From NCBI RefSeq assembly GCF_000429645.1, contig NZ_KE386934.1:372001-436000 (forward strand): 64,000 nt of DNA, written 5' to 3'. Positions 16,761 through 25,574 of this stretch are shown piece by piece. The first letter of the stretch is position 1. Every line of letters starts with the position of its first letter. Below the pieces are notes generated by a model. It was not told where the DNA came from. It did not search any database and saw only the letters and a program-made list of their open reading frames with translations. Position numbers and translations under genes: made by a program. This stretch comes from Niveispirillum irakense DSM 11586 (GTDB lineage Bacteria; Pseudomonadota; Alphaproteobacteria; Azospirillales; Azospirillaceae).

Positions 16761-17874
16761 TCCAGCCGCCGCCCAGCATCCGCTCCCCATCATAGAAAAC
16801 GGCGGCTTGGCCGGGAGAAATGCCGAACTGCGGCTGTTCCAGGTCCAACGTGGCCTTGCCGTCGCCCAGCAGCATCAGCACCGCCAGCGCCGGCTGCTGG
16901 GCCGAGCGCAGCTTGACGAAGACCGGCATCGGCACACCAATGGCAGCCGTGCCCAGCCAGTTCACCTCCCGCACCATCACCCGGTCACGGGCGAGCGCAG
17001 CGCGGGGGCCGACAATCACCTGATTAGCGATGGGATCGACCCGCACGACGTAAAGCGGATCAGCCTCGTCCCCGCCATCGCCCTTGCGCCCACCGATCCC
17101 CAGGCCGCGCCGCTGGCCGACGGTGTAATGGATCACCCCGTCATGCCGGCCCATGATGGTGCCATCGACATGCACAATCTCCCCCGGCCGCACGGCACCG
17201 GGGCGCAGCGTTTCCACCACCTTGGCGTAACCACCGGTGGGCACGAAGCAGATATCCTGGCTGTCCGGCTTGTCGGCCACGGGCAGGCCCAGATCGTCGG
17301 CGATGGCACGGGTTTCCGTCTTGGGCTTGGTGCCCAGGGGGAAGCGCAGGAAATCAAGCTGCTCCTGCGTGGTGGCGAACAGGAAATAGGACTGGTCGCG
17401 GCCATGGTCGGCCCCGCGCAGCATCTGCGCCTTGCCATCGGCCCCGACCACACGCTGGGCGTAATGGCCCGTCGCCATGCAATCGGCCCCCAGTTCGCGC
17501 GCCTGATCCAGCAGATCCTTGAACTTGACCGTCTGGTTGCAGCGCACGCAGGGGATCGGCGTTTCGCCCTTCAGATAGGTATCGACGAAATCGTCCATCA
17601 CCGATTGTTTGAACCGGCTTTCATAATCCAGCACATAATGCGGGATGTCGATCTGGTCGGCCACGCGACGGGCATCATAAATGTCCTGTCCGGCGCAGCA
17701 GGCCCCCTTCTTGCCGACCGTCATGCCATAATCATAAAGCTGAAGGGTGATGCCGACGACATCATAGCCCTCCCGCTTCAGCATGGCGGCAGCGACGGAG
17801 CTGTCCACGCCGCCAGACATGGCGACGACGACACGGGTTTCGGCCGGGGCCTTATCGATTCCAAGCGAGTTCAT
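16720..17874 (-). CDS. mnmA: tRNA-specific 2-thiouridylase MnmA
   Basis: MnmA thiolates U34 of tRNAs for Lys, Glu and Gln, using ATP and a persulfide relay. The 384-residue protein has the PP-loop [12 protein letters not shown] (SGGVDSS at residues 20-26), the nucleophile Cys109 in [14 protein letters not shown] and the partner Cys209 in DSQDICFV. The C-terminal beta-barrel ends at [13 protein letters not shown]. The ATG at 17872-17874 was preferred over a longer frame because the family N-terminus begins just before the PP-loop. Its 3' end overlaps the convergent small membrane-protein gene by 41 nt. Confidence 0.95.
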   Translation of the reverse strand: MNSLGIDKAPAETRVVVAMSGGVDSSVAAAMLKREGYDVVGITLQLYDYGMTVGKKGACCAGQDIYDARRVADQIDIPHYVLDYESRFKQSVMDDFVDTYLKGETPIPCVRCNQTVKFKDLLDQARELGADCMATGHYAQRVVGADGKAQMLRGADHGRDQSYFLFATTQEQLDFLRFPLGTKPKTETRAIADDLGLPVADKPDSQDICFVPTGGYAKVVETLRPGAVRPGEIVHVDGTIMGRHDGVIHYTVGQRRGLGIGGRKGDGGDEADPLYVVRVDPIANQVIVGPRAALARDRVMVREVNWLGTAAIGVPMPVFVKLRSAQQPALAVLMLLGDGKATLDLEQPQFGISPGQAAVFYDGERMLGGGWISGTDQRRQPVAA

Positions 17875-18042
17875 GGCCGCAAATATAAGCCGCAATGCCA
17901 CGGCCTGCCATGGGGCGGGCAAGCATTGCCGCTATGAAGCGCCGGCCTGCTTTATTGTCGCCACGACATGTCCGCCGCTGCCATTGGCGTACCAGCCCCC
18001 TATGCTGGGCCGGCCCCGTCATTGCGCAAGAAGGCCGCCATC

Positions 18043-18750
18043 ATGACCGCCGCCACCATCGCCCATGTTGATACCCTGTTGATCGGCACCCCCCAGCCCC
18101 TGGGCCCCAGGTCCGTGCCCAGCAGCATCGCCACCCGCCAGCCCGTCACCGGACCGGTGCAGGTGGGGGAGAACGGGCTGATCGGTGATCAGGTGGGGGA
18201 TACCAAGATCCATGGCGGGCCGGAAAAGGCCATCCACCTTTACCCGCATGATCATTATGCCGCCTGGGCCGCCGAACAGCCTGCCATGGCCCCCTTACTG
18301 GCCCAACCCGGCGCGTTTGGGGAAAACCTGTCGGTCAGCGGGTTGGTGGAAGCGGATGTCTGCCTGGGCGATGTGGTGGAAATTGGCAGCACCCGGCTTC
18401 AGCTTGCCCAGGGCCGGCAGCCCTGCTGGAAGCTGGGTGTGCGGTTCGGCCTGCCCGTCCTGCCGCGTCTGGTGCAGAAGACGGGGCGCATTGGCTGGTA
18501 TTACCGGGTGCTGACGCCCGGCACGATCCGTCAGGGTGACCCGATCCGCCTGCTGGACCGGCCGAATCCGGCCTGGGATCTCGCCAGCACGCTGCGCCTG
18601 CTTTATGTCGACACGCTGGACCGCGACCGGCTGGAGGTTCTGGCCGAACTGCCGGGCGCCAGCCCCGGCCTGCGGCGGCTGGCGGCCAACCGGCTGGCCA
18701 ATGCAGCGGTGGAGGATTGGGGCCGCCGCCTGGACGGCATGCCCTCCTGA
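18043..18750 (+). CDS. MOSC-domain protein, YiiM-like
   Basis: MOSC proteins of the YiiM type use a molybdenum cofactor and detoxify N-hydroxylated base analogues such as 6-N-hydroxylaminopurine. The 235-residue protein shows KIHGGPEKAIHLYPHDHYAAW, PGAFGENLSVSGL and the Cys128 motif QGRQPCWKLGVRFG that would ligate molybdenum. The C-terminal 40-residue helical extension is typical of YiiM. I chose the ATG at 18043. moaD and moaE, which make the cofactor, are at 49.7-50.4 kb. Confidence 0.85.
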   Translation: MTAATIAHVDTLLIGTPQPLGPRSVPSSIATRQPVTGPVQVGENGLIGDQVGDTKIHGGPEKAIHLYPHDHYAAWAAEQPAMAPLLAQPGAFGENLSVSGLVEADVCLGDVVEIGSTRLQLAQGRQPCWKLGVRFGLPVLPRLVQKTGRIGWYYRVLTPGTIRQGDPIRLLDRPNPAWDLASTLRLLYVDTLDRDRLEVLAELPGASPGLRRLAANRLANAAVEDWGRRLDGMPS

Positions 18751-18780
18751 CCCGCTTTCAAAAAGGCGCGAAAGCCTTGA

Positions 18781-19056
18781 TCACACAGCCTGATGGACCT
18801 GCAACCGGTCCATCAGCGGGCCCTGCCATTCTGCCGGCACCGGCTCCACCTTGGTGATCCAGTTATAAAGGTCGGGGTCGTTATTCTCCATCAACGCCTC
18901 ATAGGCATCGACTTCCGCTTCAGTCATGGTCGCCAGATATTTGCGGGCGAAGCTGCCCATCAGCAGGTCCATTTCCTTGGTGCCCCGATGTTCGCTGCGG
19001 AAAATCAAGCGCTTGCGACGATTATCCAGTTCCATCTCGCTCATCTCTGCCATCAT
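18781..19056 (-). CDS. sdhE: FAD assembly factor SdhE (succinate dehydrogenase assembly)
   Basis: SdhE promotes covalent attachment of FAD to the SdhA subunit of succinate dehydrogenase. This 91-residue protein has the conserved RGxxE motif (Arg24-Gly-Thr-Lys-Glu28) within FRSEHRGTKEMDLLMGSFA and the family C-terminal helices (YEALMENNDPDLYNWIT). Two ATGs (19056, 19053) and another at 19044 are all possible starts. It is divergent from recG, an arrangement I recall from other alphaproteobacteria. Slightly shorter or longer N-termini would not affect the call. Confidence 0.9.
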   Translation of the reverse strand: MMAEMSEMELDNRRKRLIFRSEHRGTKEMDLLMGSFARKYLATMTEAEVDAYEALMENNDPDLYNWITKVEPVPAEWQGPLMDRLQVHQAV

Positions 19057-19149
19057 CGGGGTTCCGGTTTGAATTGATGGTAGGATATAGAGCGGTAGCG
19101 GCTCTCTGTCAGCCATCCCGCTTCGTTTCGCCCCACCGGAGCCTGCCCT

Positions 19150-21234
19150 TTGCGTCCCGCCATCCTGTTCCCCCTTTTCGCCCCCATCACCAGCCTGCCG
19201 GGCCTGGGGCCGCGTCTTGGCAAGCTGGCGGAACGGCTGGCCGGCCCCCATGTGGTGGATTTGCTGTGGCACAAGCCGGTGGGCATCGTTGACCGCATCG
19301 CCGTACCGTCGATCAGCGAGGCGCCGGAGGGGCGCAATGTGGTGCTGACTGTCCGGGTGGATGGGCATATGCCGCCGCACATGCCCAACCGGCCCTACCG
19401 CATCCGCTGTGTGGACCATACCGGCCTGATGGATCTGGTCTATTTCCACATCAAGGGGGACTGGCTGGAAAAGAAGCTGCCCGTCGGCAGCCTGATAACC
19501 GTGTCCGGCAAGGCGGAATATTATAATAACCAGCTCCAGATCGCCCACCCGGACCATGCCGCCCCGGTGGAGGATGGCGCGCCCGCCACCTCTGCCGTTG
19601 AACCCACATATCCCCTGACCGGCGGCCTGAACCCCAAGCCGCTGCGCAATGCCATCCAGGCGGCCCTGGCCCGCGCCCCGCAATTGCCGGAATGGCAGGA
19701 TGCGGCGTGGCTGAAGCGGCGCGACTGGCCGGATTGGCACAGCGCCCTGACCCGCCTGCACAACCCGGTGGATGAGGCGGACATCAATCCCCTCGGCCCC
19801 GTGCGCCAGCGTCTGGCCTATGATGAGTTGCTGGCCAACCAGTTGGCCCTGGCCCTGGTACGGGCGGGGCAGAAGAAGCTGGCGGGCCGCGTGGTGGTGG
19901 GTAATGGACGTTTACGCGCCCAGATCACAGCCGCCCTGCCCTATCAACTGACCCACGCCCAGGCCCGCTCCCTTGAGGAGATTTACGCCGACATGGCCCA
20001 GCCCGCGCGCATGTTGCGGCTGTTGCAGGGTGATGTGGGCAGCGGCAAGACCGTGGTGGCGTTGATGGCGCTGTTGAACGCGGTGGAAACCGGGGCGCAA
20101 GGGGCGCTGATGGCCCCCACCGAAATCCTGGCCCGCCAGCACGCCGAAACCCTGGCGCCTTTGTGCGCAGCCGCCGGCGTTCGGCTGGCCGTGCTGACCG
20201 GGCGGGACAAGGGCAAGGCGCGGGCAGCATTGCTGGAAAGGCTGGCGGCGGGGGAGATCGACATCCTGATCGGCACCCATGCTTTGTTTCAGGACGAGGT
20301 GGCCTTTGCCGATCTGGCGCTGGCGGTGATCGACGAACAGCATAAGTTCGGCGTTCACCAGCGCCTGCAACTGGCGGCCAAGGGGCGCGGGGTGGATACG
20401 CTGGTGATGACGGCCACGCCGATCCCCCGCACCCTGACCCTGACCGCCTATGGCGATATGGATGTCTCCCGCCTGGATGAAAAGCCGCCGGGCCGCCAGC
20501 CGGTGAAAACCGTGGTGATGCATTCCGACCGGCTGGAAGAGGTGGTATCCGGCCTGCCCCGCGCCATCGGGTCCGGCCAGCGCATCTATTGGGTGTGCCC
20601 GCTGGTGGATGAAAGCGAACAGGTCGATCTGGCCGCCGCCACCCACCGCCACGCCACCCTGCTGGAACGGTTCGGCGACCGGGTGGGCCTGATCCATGGC
20701 AAGATGAAGGGGCCGGAAAAGGATGCTGTGATGGCCGCCTTTGCCGAGGGGCGGCTGGATATTCTGGTGGCCACCACGGTGATTGAGGTCGGCGTAAATG
20801 TGCCGGAAGCCACCATCATGATCATCGAACATGCCGAACGATTCGGCCTGGCGCAGTTGCACCAGTTGCGCGGCCGGGTGGGCCGTGGATCGGGTGCCTC
20901 CACCTGCCTGCTGCTCTATTACCAGCCGCTGGGCGAGGTGGCACGCCAGCGCCTGCAGGTGATGAAGGAGACGGAAGACGGCTTCCTGATCGCCGAAAAA
21001 GACCTGGAACTGCGCGGGGCCGGCGAAATGCTGGGCACCAAACAATCCGGCATCCCGGAATTCCGGCTGGCCGATCTGGCCGTGCATGGGGAATTGCTGG
21101 CGGTGGCGCGCGATGACGCCAAGCTGATCATCGAGCGCGACCCGGACCTAGCGTCCGAACGCGGTGTGGCGCTGCGGACGCTGCTTTATCTGTTTGAGCG
21201 GGATGCGGCGGTGAAGTATCTTAGATCAGGATGA
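19150..21234 (+). CDS. recG: ATP-dependent DNA helicase RecG
   Basis: RecG remodels stalled forks and branched DNA, driving Holliday-junction migration. The 694-residue protein begins MRPAILFPLFAPITSLPGLG, then has the OB/wedge domain (HMPPHMPNRPYRIRCVDHTG). The helicase domains follow: LLQGDVGSGKTVVAL (Walker A), VIDEQHKFG (DExQ box), TATPIPRTL, and the RecG/Mfd TRG region with RFGLAQLHQLRGRVGRGS. The start is a TTG at 19150 with GGAG upstream; no ATG suits the family N-terminus. The coding sequence is intact up to 21234, after which base composition drops abruptly into the AT-rich cassette. Confidence 0.95.
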   Translation: MRPAILFPLFAPITSLPGLGPRLGKLAERLAGPHVVDLLWHKPVGIVDRIAVPSISEAPEGRNVVLTVRVDGHMPPHMPNRPYRIRCVDHTGLMDLVYFHIKGDWLEKKLPVGSLITVSGKAEYYNNQLQIAHPDHAAPVEDGAPATSAVEPTYPLTGGLNPKPLRNAIQAALARAPQLPEWQDAAWLKRRDWPDWHSALTRLHNPVDEADINPLGPVRQRLAYDELLANQLALALVRAGQKKLAGRVVVGNGRLRAQITAALPYQLTHAQARSLEEIYADMAQPARMLRLLQGDVGSGKTVVALMALLNAVETGAQGALMAPTEILARQHAETLAPLCAAAGVRLAVLTGRDKGKARAALLERLAAGEIDILIGTHALFQDEVAFADLALAVIDEQHKFGVHQRLQLAAKGRGVDTLVMTATPIPRTLTLTAYGDMDVSRLDEKPPGRQPVKTVVMHSDRLEEVVSGLPRAIGSGQRIYWVCPLVDESEQVDLAAATHRHATLLERFGDRVGLIHGKMKGPEKDAVMAAFAEGRLDILVATTVIEVGVNVPEATIMIIEHAERFGLAQLHQLRGRVGRGSGASTCLLLYYQPLGEVARQRLQVMKETEDGFLIAEKDLELRGAGEMLGTKQSGIPEFRLADLAVHGELLAVARDDAKLIIERDPDLASERGVALRTLLYLFERDAAVKYLRSG

Positions 21235-21284
21235 TTTAACCTTAGAATCGCGATATATTCTTGTTGATCGAAGACGAACATAGG

Positions 21285-21311
21285 AGAAAATTTTCTGGTT
21301 TTCCCAAAACC
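21285..21311. promoter_or_regulatory. Two adjacent inverted repeats before the ParA-SIR2 cassette
   Basis: AGAAAATTTTCT (21285-21296) is a perfect 12-nt palindrome. Immediately after it, GGTTTT (21297-21302) and AAAACC (21306-21311) form a second inverted repeat with a CCC spacer. A TATATT hexamer at 21254-21259 could be a -10 element. The repeats end 21 nt before the ATG and may be operators for an unseen or self-encoded repressor. Function is inferred only. Confidence 0.4.
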
Positions 21312-21332
21312 TCAACCTAAAATGTGAGACCC

Positions 21333-22331
21333 ATGAAATCTGTAGCATTCTTTACGAACAAAGGCGGCGTCGGCAAGACTACATTAGTCTGCAACCTCGC
21401 CGCACATCTTTCGATTTTCCACGGAAAAAAAATTCTTATCGTAGATGCCGACCCACAAACAAATGCCACCCAATATATGTTTAATGACAATACATTAGAA
21501 GAAGTTTACGAAAAGAAAACGGCTTATACTATATACAGTATGGCTCGCCCTCTATCTCAAGGAAAAGGCTATTCTGCTGAGAACTCTTACAGACGTTCTC
21601 CAAATTTTGAAGTTGACGTCTTGCTCGGAGATCCAAGATTAGCTCTAATTGAAGACACCCTCGCCACCGATTGGAACACATCCGGAGTAAGAGGCCTAAG
21701 AACTACTTTTATGTTTAGAGAGTTTTTACTTGGATGCCTCCAATATGATTTTGTTTTTTTTGATATGGGCCCCTCTTTGGGATCAATAAATAGATCTGTA
21801 CTTATTGGTTGTGACTATTTTATACTTCCGTTATCAATAGATCTTTTTAGCATTCGAGCTACTGAAAACATATCTACCTGGCTGAAAGAATGGAAAAAAA
21901 GACTATCTCTTCAGATAAGCTCCATTTCAGATGTATCTGAAATAGAAGTTTCTGATCTGGAATTCAGACTCAGACTACTCGGATATGTAAACCAACAGTA
22001 TACAGCAAAACGAGATTCGTCTGGTGAACGACGCGCAGTGAAGGCTTATGAAAAGGTTATGCGCGCAATACCAGATGCCATACAGCAAACCATCATTAGT
22101 GACCACCAACAAGAACCCGATGATATAGATTATAAACTGGGATCAATACCGAATTTACATAGCCTGATTCCAATGTCACAGAGCAGTAGGAAACCTGTAT
22201 TTAAACTCAAAAGCGGAGACGGCATAGTCGGCGCTCATTTTGCCAAAGTGACTGAATCATTGGAAATATTTAATAACATTTCTATGAAATTTCTGGAGAA
22301 CATGGAGGCTTTAAGTGATTACGTGGCCTGA
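21333..22331 (+). CDS. ParA/MinD-family ATPase, first gene of a ParA-SIR2 cassette
   Basis: This 332-residue protein has the deviant Walker A motif KGGVGKTT (residues 10-17, signature lysine Lys10). It also has a switch I DADPQTNAT (38-46) and a Walker B-like FFDMGPS with Asp144, so an ATP-driven dimer is expected. The rest (residues 60-130 and 200-332) does not resemble plasmid partition ParA, and no parB or parS is nearby. ATG at 21333 or GTG at 21324 may start it. Composition is AT-rich (27-40% G+C in sampled lines versus about 62% in recG) with many AGA, ATA and TTA codons, so it was acquired. It overlaps the SIR2 gene by 17 nt, so the two are likely one functional unit. Confidence 0.85.
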   Translation: MKSVAFFTNKGGVGKTTLVCNLAAHLSIFHGKKILIVDADPQTNATQYMFNDNTLEEVYEKKTAYTIYSMARPLSQGKGYSAENSYRRSPNFEVDVLLGDPRLALIEDTLATDWNTSGVRGLRTTFMFREFLLGCLQYDFVFFDMGPSLGSINRSVLIGCDYFILPLSIDLFSIRATENISTWLKEWKKRLSLQISSISDVSEIEVSDLEFRLRLLGYVNQQYTAKRDSSGERRAVKAYEKVMRAIPDAIQQTIISDHQQEPDDIDYKLGSIPNLHSLIPMSQSSRKPVFKLKSGDGIVGAHFAKVTESLEIFNNISMKFLENMEALSDYVA

Positions 22332-23181
22332 AGATCTAATTTCCTCAATAGCAAGAAGAAAAGCTATCTTCTTCTTGGGAGCAGGAACGTCAATGAATTC
22401 TATTAATGCAAAAGGGCAACGCCCGCCATCGTGGCGTGATTTTCTAGAGTCAGGAATTGAACGCTGCCAATCCAACAAATCTGAGATGAGTAAGATTCTT
22501 CGATCTGGAGACTATTTAACTTGTTGTCAAATTATAAAATATAAACTTGCGCACGATTGGGTTCCATTTGTCGAAGAAAAGTTTCTTCAGCCAATGTTTA
22601 AACACAATAAAACACACGAATTAATATTTAAATTAGACTCTCCTATAGTTTTAACTCCAAATTTTGATAAAATATATGACAATTATGCAGTGTCTCAGAC
22701 GAGTAACTTGATAAAAATAAAAAAATATCATGATGATGACTTGGCTAGATCCCTACGTGGAGGAGAAAAACAAAGATTAATATTAAAAATACATGGATGC
22801 ATAGATACGCCTGATAGACTAGTATTTACCAGAGAGGACTATGCAGATATAAGGAATAAATTCGCTAATTTCTATAGAGCAATGGACGCCCTTGTTCTCA
22901 CTCATACCTTCCTTTTTATAGGATGCGGAATGAACGATCCAGATTTAAGTCTTATTCTCGAACAGTACGCACGCTCATTTGGTAGCGCCCCACCCCATTA
23001 CATTACATTTTCAGGAAAAGTAACAGAGGAGTATAAAAACATGATAGAAAAGAATTACAATTTAAGGTTATTAAAATATTCTTCAAATGATGACCACAAA
23101 GAACTTCAAGACTCACTCGAAAGTTTAGTGAAAGCGGTAAACTCTAAACGGGACGATTTATCAACATCTCAGCTATGGTAA
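22315..23181 (+). CDS. SIR2-like (SIR2_2-type) NADase-domain protein, second gene of the cassette
   Basis: The 288-residue protein is a stand-alone SIR2-like domain of the kind used as an NAD-depleting effector in phage defence. The nucleotide-binding loop is GAGTS (22-26). TPNFD (114-118) supplies the predicted catalytic Asn116 and Asp118. His160 lies in KIHGCID, followed by LVFTREDY. FIGCGMNDPD (201-210) is the second NAD-contact motif. All catalytic positions are present. There is no membrane segment or extra domain, so activation must come from its partner or ligand. The GTG start at 22315 has GGAGG 6 nt upstream, inside the ParA gene, which implies translational coupling. Confidence 0.88.
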   Translation: MITWPEDLISSIARRKAIFFLGAGTSMNSINAKGQRPPSWRDFLESGIERCQSNKSEMSKILRSGDYLTCCQIIKYKLAHDWVPFVEEKFLQPMFKHNKTHELIFKLDSPIVLTPNFDKIYDNYAVSQTSNLIKIKKYHDDDLARSLRGGEKQRLILKIHGCIDTPDRLVFTREDYADIRNKFANFYRAMDALVLTHTFLFIGCGMNDPDLSLILEQYARSFGSAPPHYITFSGKVTEEYKNMIEKNYNLRLLKYSSNDDHKELQDSLESLVKAVNSKRDDLSTSQLW

Positions 23182-23253
23182 ATCGTTAATTAAAATACAA
23201 AAATATTTAAATAAATTACTGAAAAACACCTTTAATGAGAGAACGAAACTGCC

Positions 23254-23544
23254 ATGACCGACACCAACCTTGATCCGCTGGGTGACAGCTTCGAGTCTTT
23301 TCTGGAGAGCGAAGGCATCAAGGAAGAGGTCTATGGTACCGCCATCAAGCGCATTATCGCCTTTCAACTGGAAGCGGCACGCGATGCCGCCGATATCTCC
23401 AAAACCGCCATGGCCCAGACCATGGAAACAAGCCGCACCCAGGTTAACCGGGTGCTGGACCCGGAAAATGTCGCCATCTCTCTGGAACTGTTGGATCGGG
23501 CGGCCAAGGCGGTCGGCAAACGGCTCCGGGTGGAATTGATCTGA
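23254..23544 (+). CDS. XRE-type HTH protein, antitoxin-like (HigA/HTH_37 style)
   Basis: This 96-residue protein has an N-terminal helix (LGDSFESFLESEGIKEEVYGTAIKRIIAFQLEAARD) and a C-terminal HTH (DISKTAMAQTMETSRTQVNRVLDPE). It resembles the antitoxins that normally follow a RelE/HigB toxin gene. No toxin gene precedes it; the AT-rich ParA-SIR2 cassette ends about 70 nt upstream. Its composition is that of the host chromosome, so it probably belongs to the resident DNA. The start has GAGAACGAAACTGCC upstream, a weak site. Whether it regulates the cassette is unknown. Confidence 0.75.
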   Translation: MTDTNLDPLGDSFESFLESEGIKEEVYGTAIKRIIAFQLEAARDAADISKTAMAQTMETSRTQVNRVLDPENVAISLELLDRAAKAVGKRLRVELI

Positions 23545-23652
23545 CGCCGCACCCGGCGGATACTGAAGGCAAAAAGCGGCCCGCCATTGACCCCCAGGGC
23601 CGGGATACATTAGGCCAGTGCTATCCCTTTCACGGCAGCGGACACCGCCCCC

Positions 23653-24921
23653 ATGCCCCATGCCCCTTCCTGGTACGCTGATACGGCCCATCCCGCCCCC
23701 AACCGACCGATGCTGGTGGGCGATGTCACCGCCGATGTCTGTATTGTCGGGGCCGGTTATACGGGGCTGGTGACAGCGATTGAGCTGGCGCAGCGCGGCC
23801 TGTCCGTTGTGGTGCTGGAGGCGGAGAAGGTTGGCTGGGGGGCGTCGGGCCGCAATGGCGGGCAGATCGTCACCGGCTTCAACAAATCCATCGCCGAGAT
23901 TGAAGGCTGGATGGGCAAGGGTGATGCCCGCCAGCTCTGGGATCTGTCGGAAGAGGCCAAGACCATGCTGGCCGGGCTGGTGGAACGGCACCAGATCGAG
24001 TGCGACCTGAAATGGGGTTATCTGCTGGCCGCCTTGAAGCCCCGGCACATGACGGCGCTGGCTGAGCATCAGGCGGAACTGGACGGCCTGGCCTATGGCA
24101 AATCCCGCATGGTGGCGCGGGATGAGGTGCGGGCCATGGTGGCAACCGACTCCTATATCGGTGGCCTGTATGATGAAGGGTCGGGCCAGTTACACCCGCT
24201 GAACTATGCGCTGGGGCTGGCGCGGGCGGCGGAAGGGCTGGGCGTGCGCATCCATGAGGGCAGCCGCGTGGTGCGGGTGGAAACGGGCGACAAGCCCTTT
24301 GCCACCACCGCCACCGGCAAGGTTAGCGCCGGCTATCTGGTGCTGGCCGGCAATGCCTATCTGGGCGGCTTGGCCCCGCCCATCCGCAGCCGGGTGATGC
24401 CGGCCGGCACCTATATGATCGCCACCGCCCCGATGGAGCCGGAACGGGCTGCCGCCCTGATCCCATCGGGCATCGCGGTGGCCGATATCAATTTCGCGCT
24501 GAATTACTATCGCCGGTCGCCGGATCACCGGTTCCTGTTCGGCGGCGGGGTCAGCTATTCCGGCTTTGATGCGCCGGGGCTGAAAACCAGCCTGCGCCGC
24601 ACCATGCTGCGCTATTTCCCGCAACTGGCCGATGTGCCGGTGGAGTATCTGTGGGGTGGGCATGTCGCCATCACCATGAACCGGCTGCCGCATCTGGGTC
24701 GGATCAGCCCGACCACATATTTCGCCCAGGGCTATAGCGGCCATGGCGTGGCACTGACGGCCATTGCCGGGCGGGTGATTGCAGAGGCCATCGGCCATCA
24801 GGCCGAACGGTTCGATATTTTCGCCCGCATCCCGCACCGCCCCTTCCCCGGCGGGCAGACCTTCCGCATGCCGGCCCTGGTGCTGGCCATGATGTGGTAC
24901 CGGCTGCGAGACCTGCTGTAA
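23653..24921 (+). CDS. puuB: FAD-dependent amine oxidoreductase, PuuB-like (gamma-glutamylputrescine oxidase)
   Basis: This 422-residue DAO-family flavoenzyme has the FAD-binding GAGYTGLVTAIELAQRG at residues 33-49, WGASGRNGGQIVTGFN, and the C-terminal GGHVAITMNRLPHLG plus YSGHGVALTAIAG. These signatures, including WYADTAH at the N-terminus, are those of gamma-glutamylputrescine oxidase. That enzyme oxidises glutamylated putrescine in the Puu catabolic pathway. A polyamine role is supported by the potFGHI importer at 29.5-33.8 kb, although puuA, puuC and puuD are not in the window. Related glycine or D-amino acid oxidases remain possible. Confidence 0.8.
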   Translation: MPHAPSWYADTAHPAPNRPMLVGDVTADVCIVGAGYTGLVTAIELAQRGLSVVVLEAEKVGWGASGRNGGQIVTGFNKSIAEIEGWMGKGDARQLWDLSEEAKTMLAGLVERHQIECDLKWGYLLAALKPRHMTALAEHQAELDGLAYGKSRMVARDEVRAMVATDSYIGGLYDEGSGQLHPLNYALGLARAAEGLGVRIHEGSRVVRVETGDKPFATTATGKVSAGYLVLAGNAYLGGLAPPIRSRVMPAGTYMIATAPMEPERAAALIPSGIAVADINFALNYYRRSPDHRFLFGGGVSYSGFDAPGLKTSLRRTMLRYFPQLADVPVEYLWGGHVAITMNRLPHLGRISPTTYFAQGYSGHGVALTAIAGRVIAEAIGHQAERFDIFARIPHRPFPGGQTFRMPALVLAMMWYRLRDLL

Positions 24922-24950
24922 GCGGGTCGGGCGCAGGCACCTGGATAAAA

Positions 24951-24982
24951 ACAGGGGCGGCACCCTGCGGCACCGCCCCTGT
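24951..24982 (-). terminator. Bidirectional hairpin terminator between puuB and the FKBP gene
   Basis: ACAGGGGCGG (24951-24960) pairs with CCGCCCCTGT (24973-24982). On the minus strand the stem is followed by TTTTTATCC, so it mainly ends the FKBP transcript. On the plus strand it is about 30 nt after the puuB stop. Confidence 0.82.
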
Positions 24983-25019
24983 TCATTGATTGATCAGGCT
25001 GCCCGTCTGGTTGCCCACC

Positions 25020-25574
25020 TCAGCGGATCATGGAGGGGTTGGCCAGCAGGTTGGTATTGTCCGGCTTGCGGATGCTCAGCAATTCAATGGTGAACAGCAG
25101 GGTGGAACCACCGGGGATGCGCGGCGGCTGCCCCCGCGCGCCATAGCCCAGTTCCGACGGCACAGCCAGTTCCCAGGTCTCCCCCACCTTCATCATGGGG
25201 ATGGCTTCCTGCCACCCACGGATAAGCCCGCCCAGCGGGAAGCTGGCCGGACGGCCGCGATTATAGGAGCTGTCGAACTCCGACCCGTCGATCAGGATGC
25301 CGCGATAATGCACCGTCACCTCATCCGACAGCAGCGGCCGCTGGGCATTACCCACAGCCGGCTTGACGATGCGGTATTGCAGACCGCTGGGCGTGGTGCG
25401 CCAACCGGCCTTCTTGGCATTTTCGATCAGATATTGCTTCTGCGGGTCGATGCGCGGCAGGGCCAATGCGGCATCCCCCTGCCCCGCCGGCTTCTGCTGT
25501 GCCCCCGCCGGCAGGGCGGTGACCATCAGGGTGGCGCCAAGGAAAAGGGCGGCAAACGTGGCGGAACCGGACAT
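25020..25574 (-). CDS. FKBP-type peptidyl-prolyl isomerase, exported
   Basis: This 184-residue product has a signal peptide (TFAALFLGATLMVTALPAGAQQ) and so should act in the periplasm. The FKBP domain begins at about residue 70 and carries SDEVTVHYRGILIDGSEFDSSYNRG, GLIRGWQEAIPMMKVGETWEL, VPSELGYGARG and IPGGSTLLFTIELL, the full set for activity. It folds or isomerises secreted proteins. GGGAG lies 7 nt before the ATG at 25574. A second FKBP gene lies just upstream on the same strand, so this looks like a tandem duplication of the isomerase. Confidence 0.92.
   Translation of the reverse strand: MSGSATFAALFLGATLMVTALPAGAQQKPAGQGDAALALPRIDPQKQYLIENAKKAGWRTTPSGLQYRIVKPAVGNAQRPLLSDEVTVHYRGILIDGSEFDSSYNRGRPASFPLGGLIRGWQEAIPMMKVGETWELAVPSELGYGARGQPPRIPGGSTLLFTIELLSIRKPDNTNLLANPSMIR

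Noticed and set aside
21333-22331. The ParA-type gene as part of a plasmid or chromosome partition system.
   Set aside because: No parB follows and no parS-like repeats are seen. The next gene is a coupled SIR2-like protein and the C-terminal half does not resemble partition ParA.
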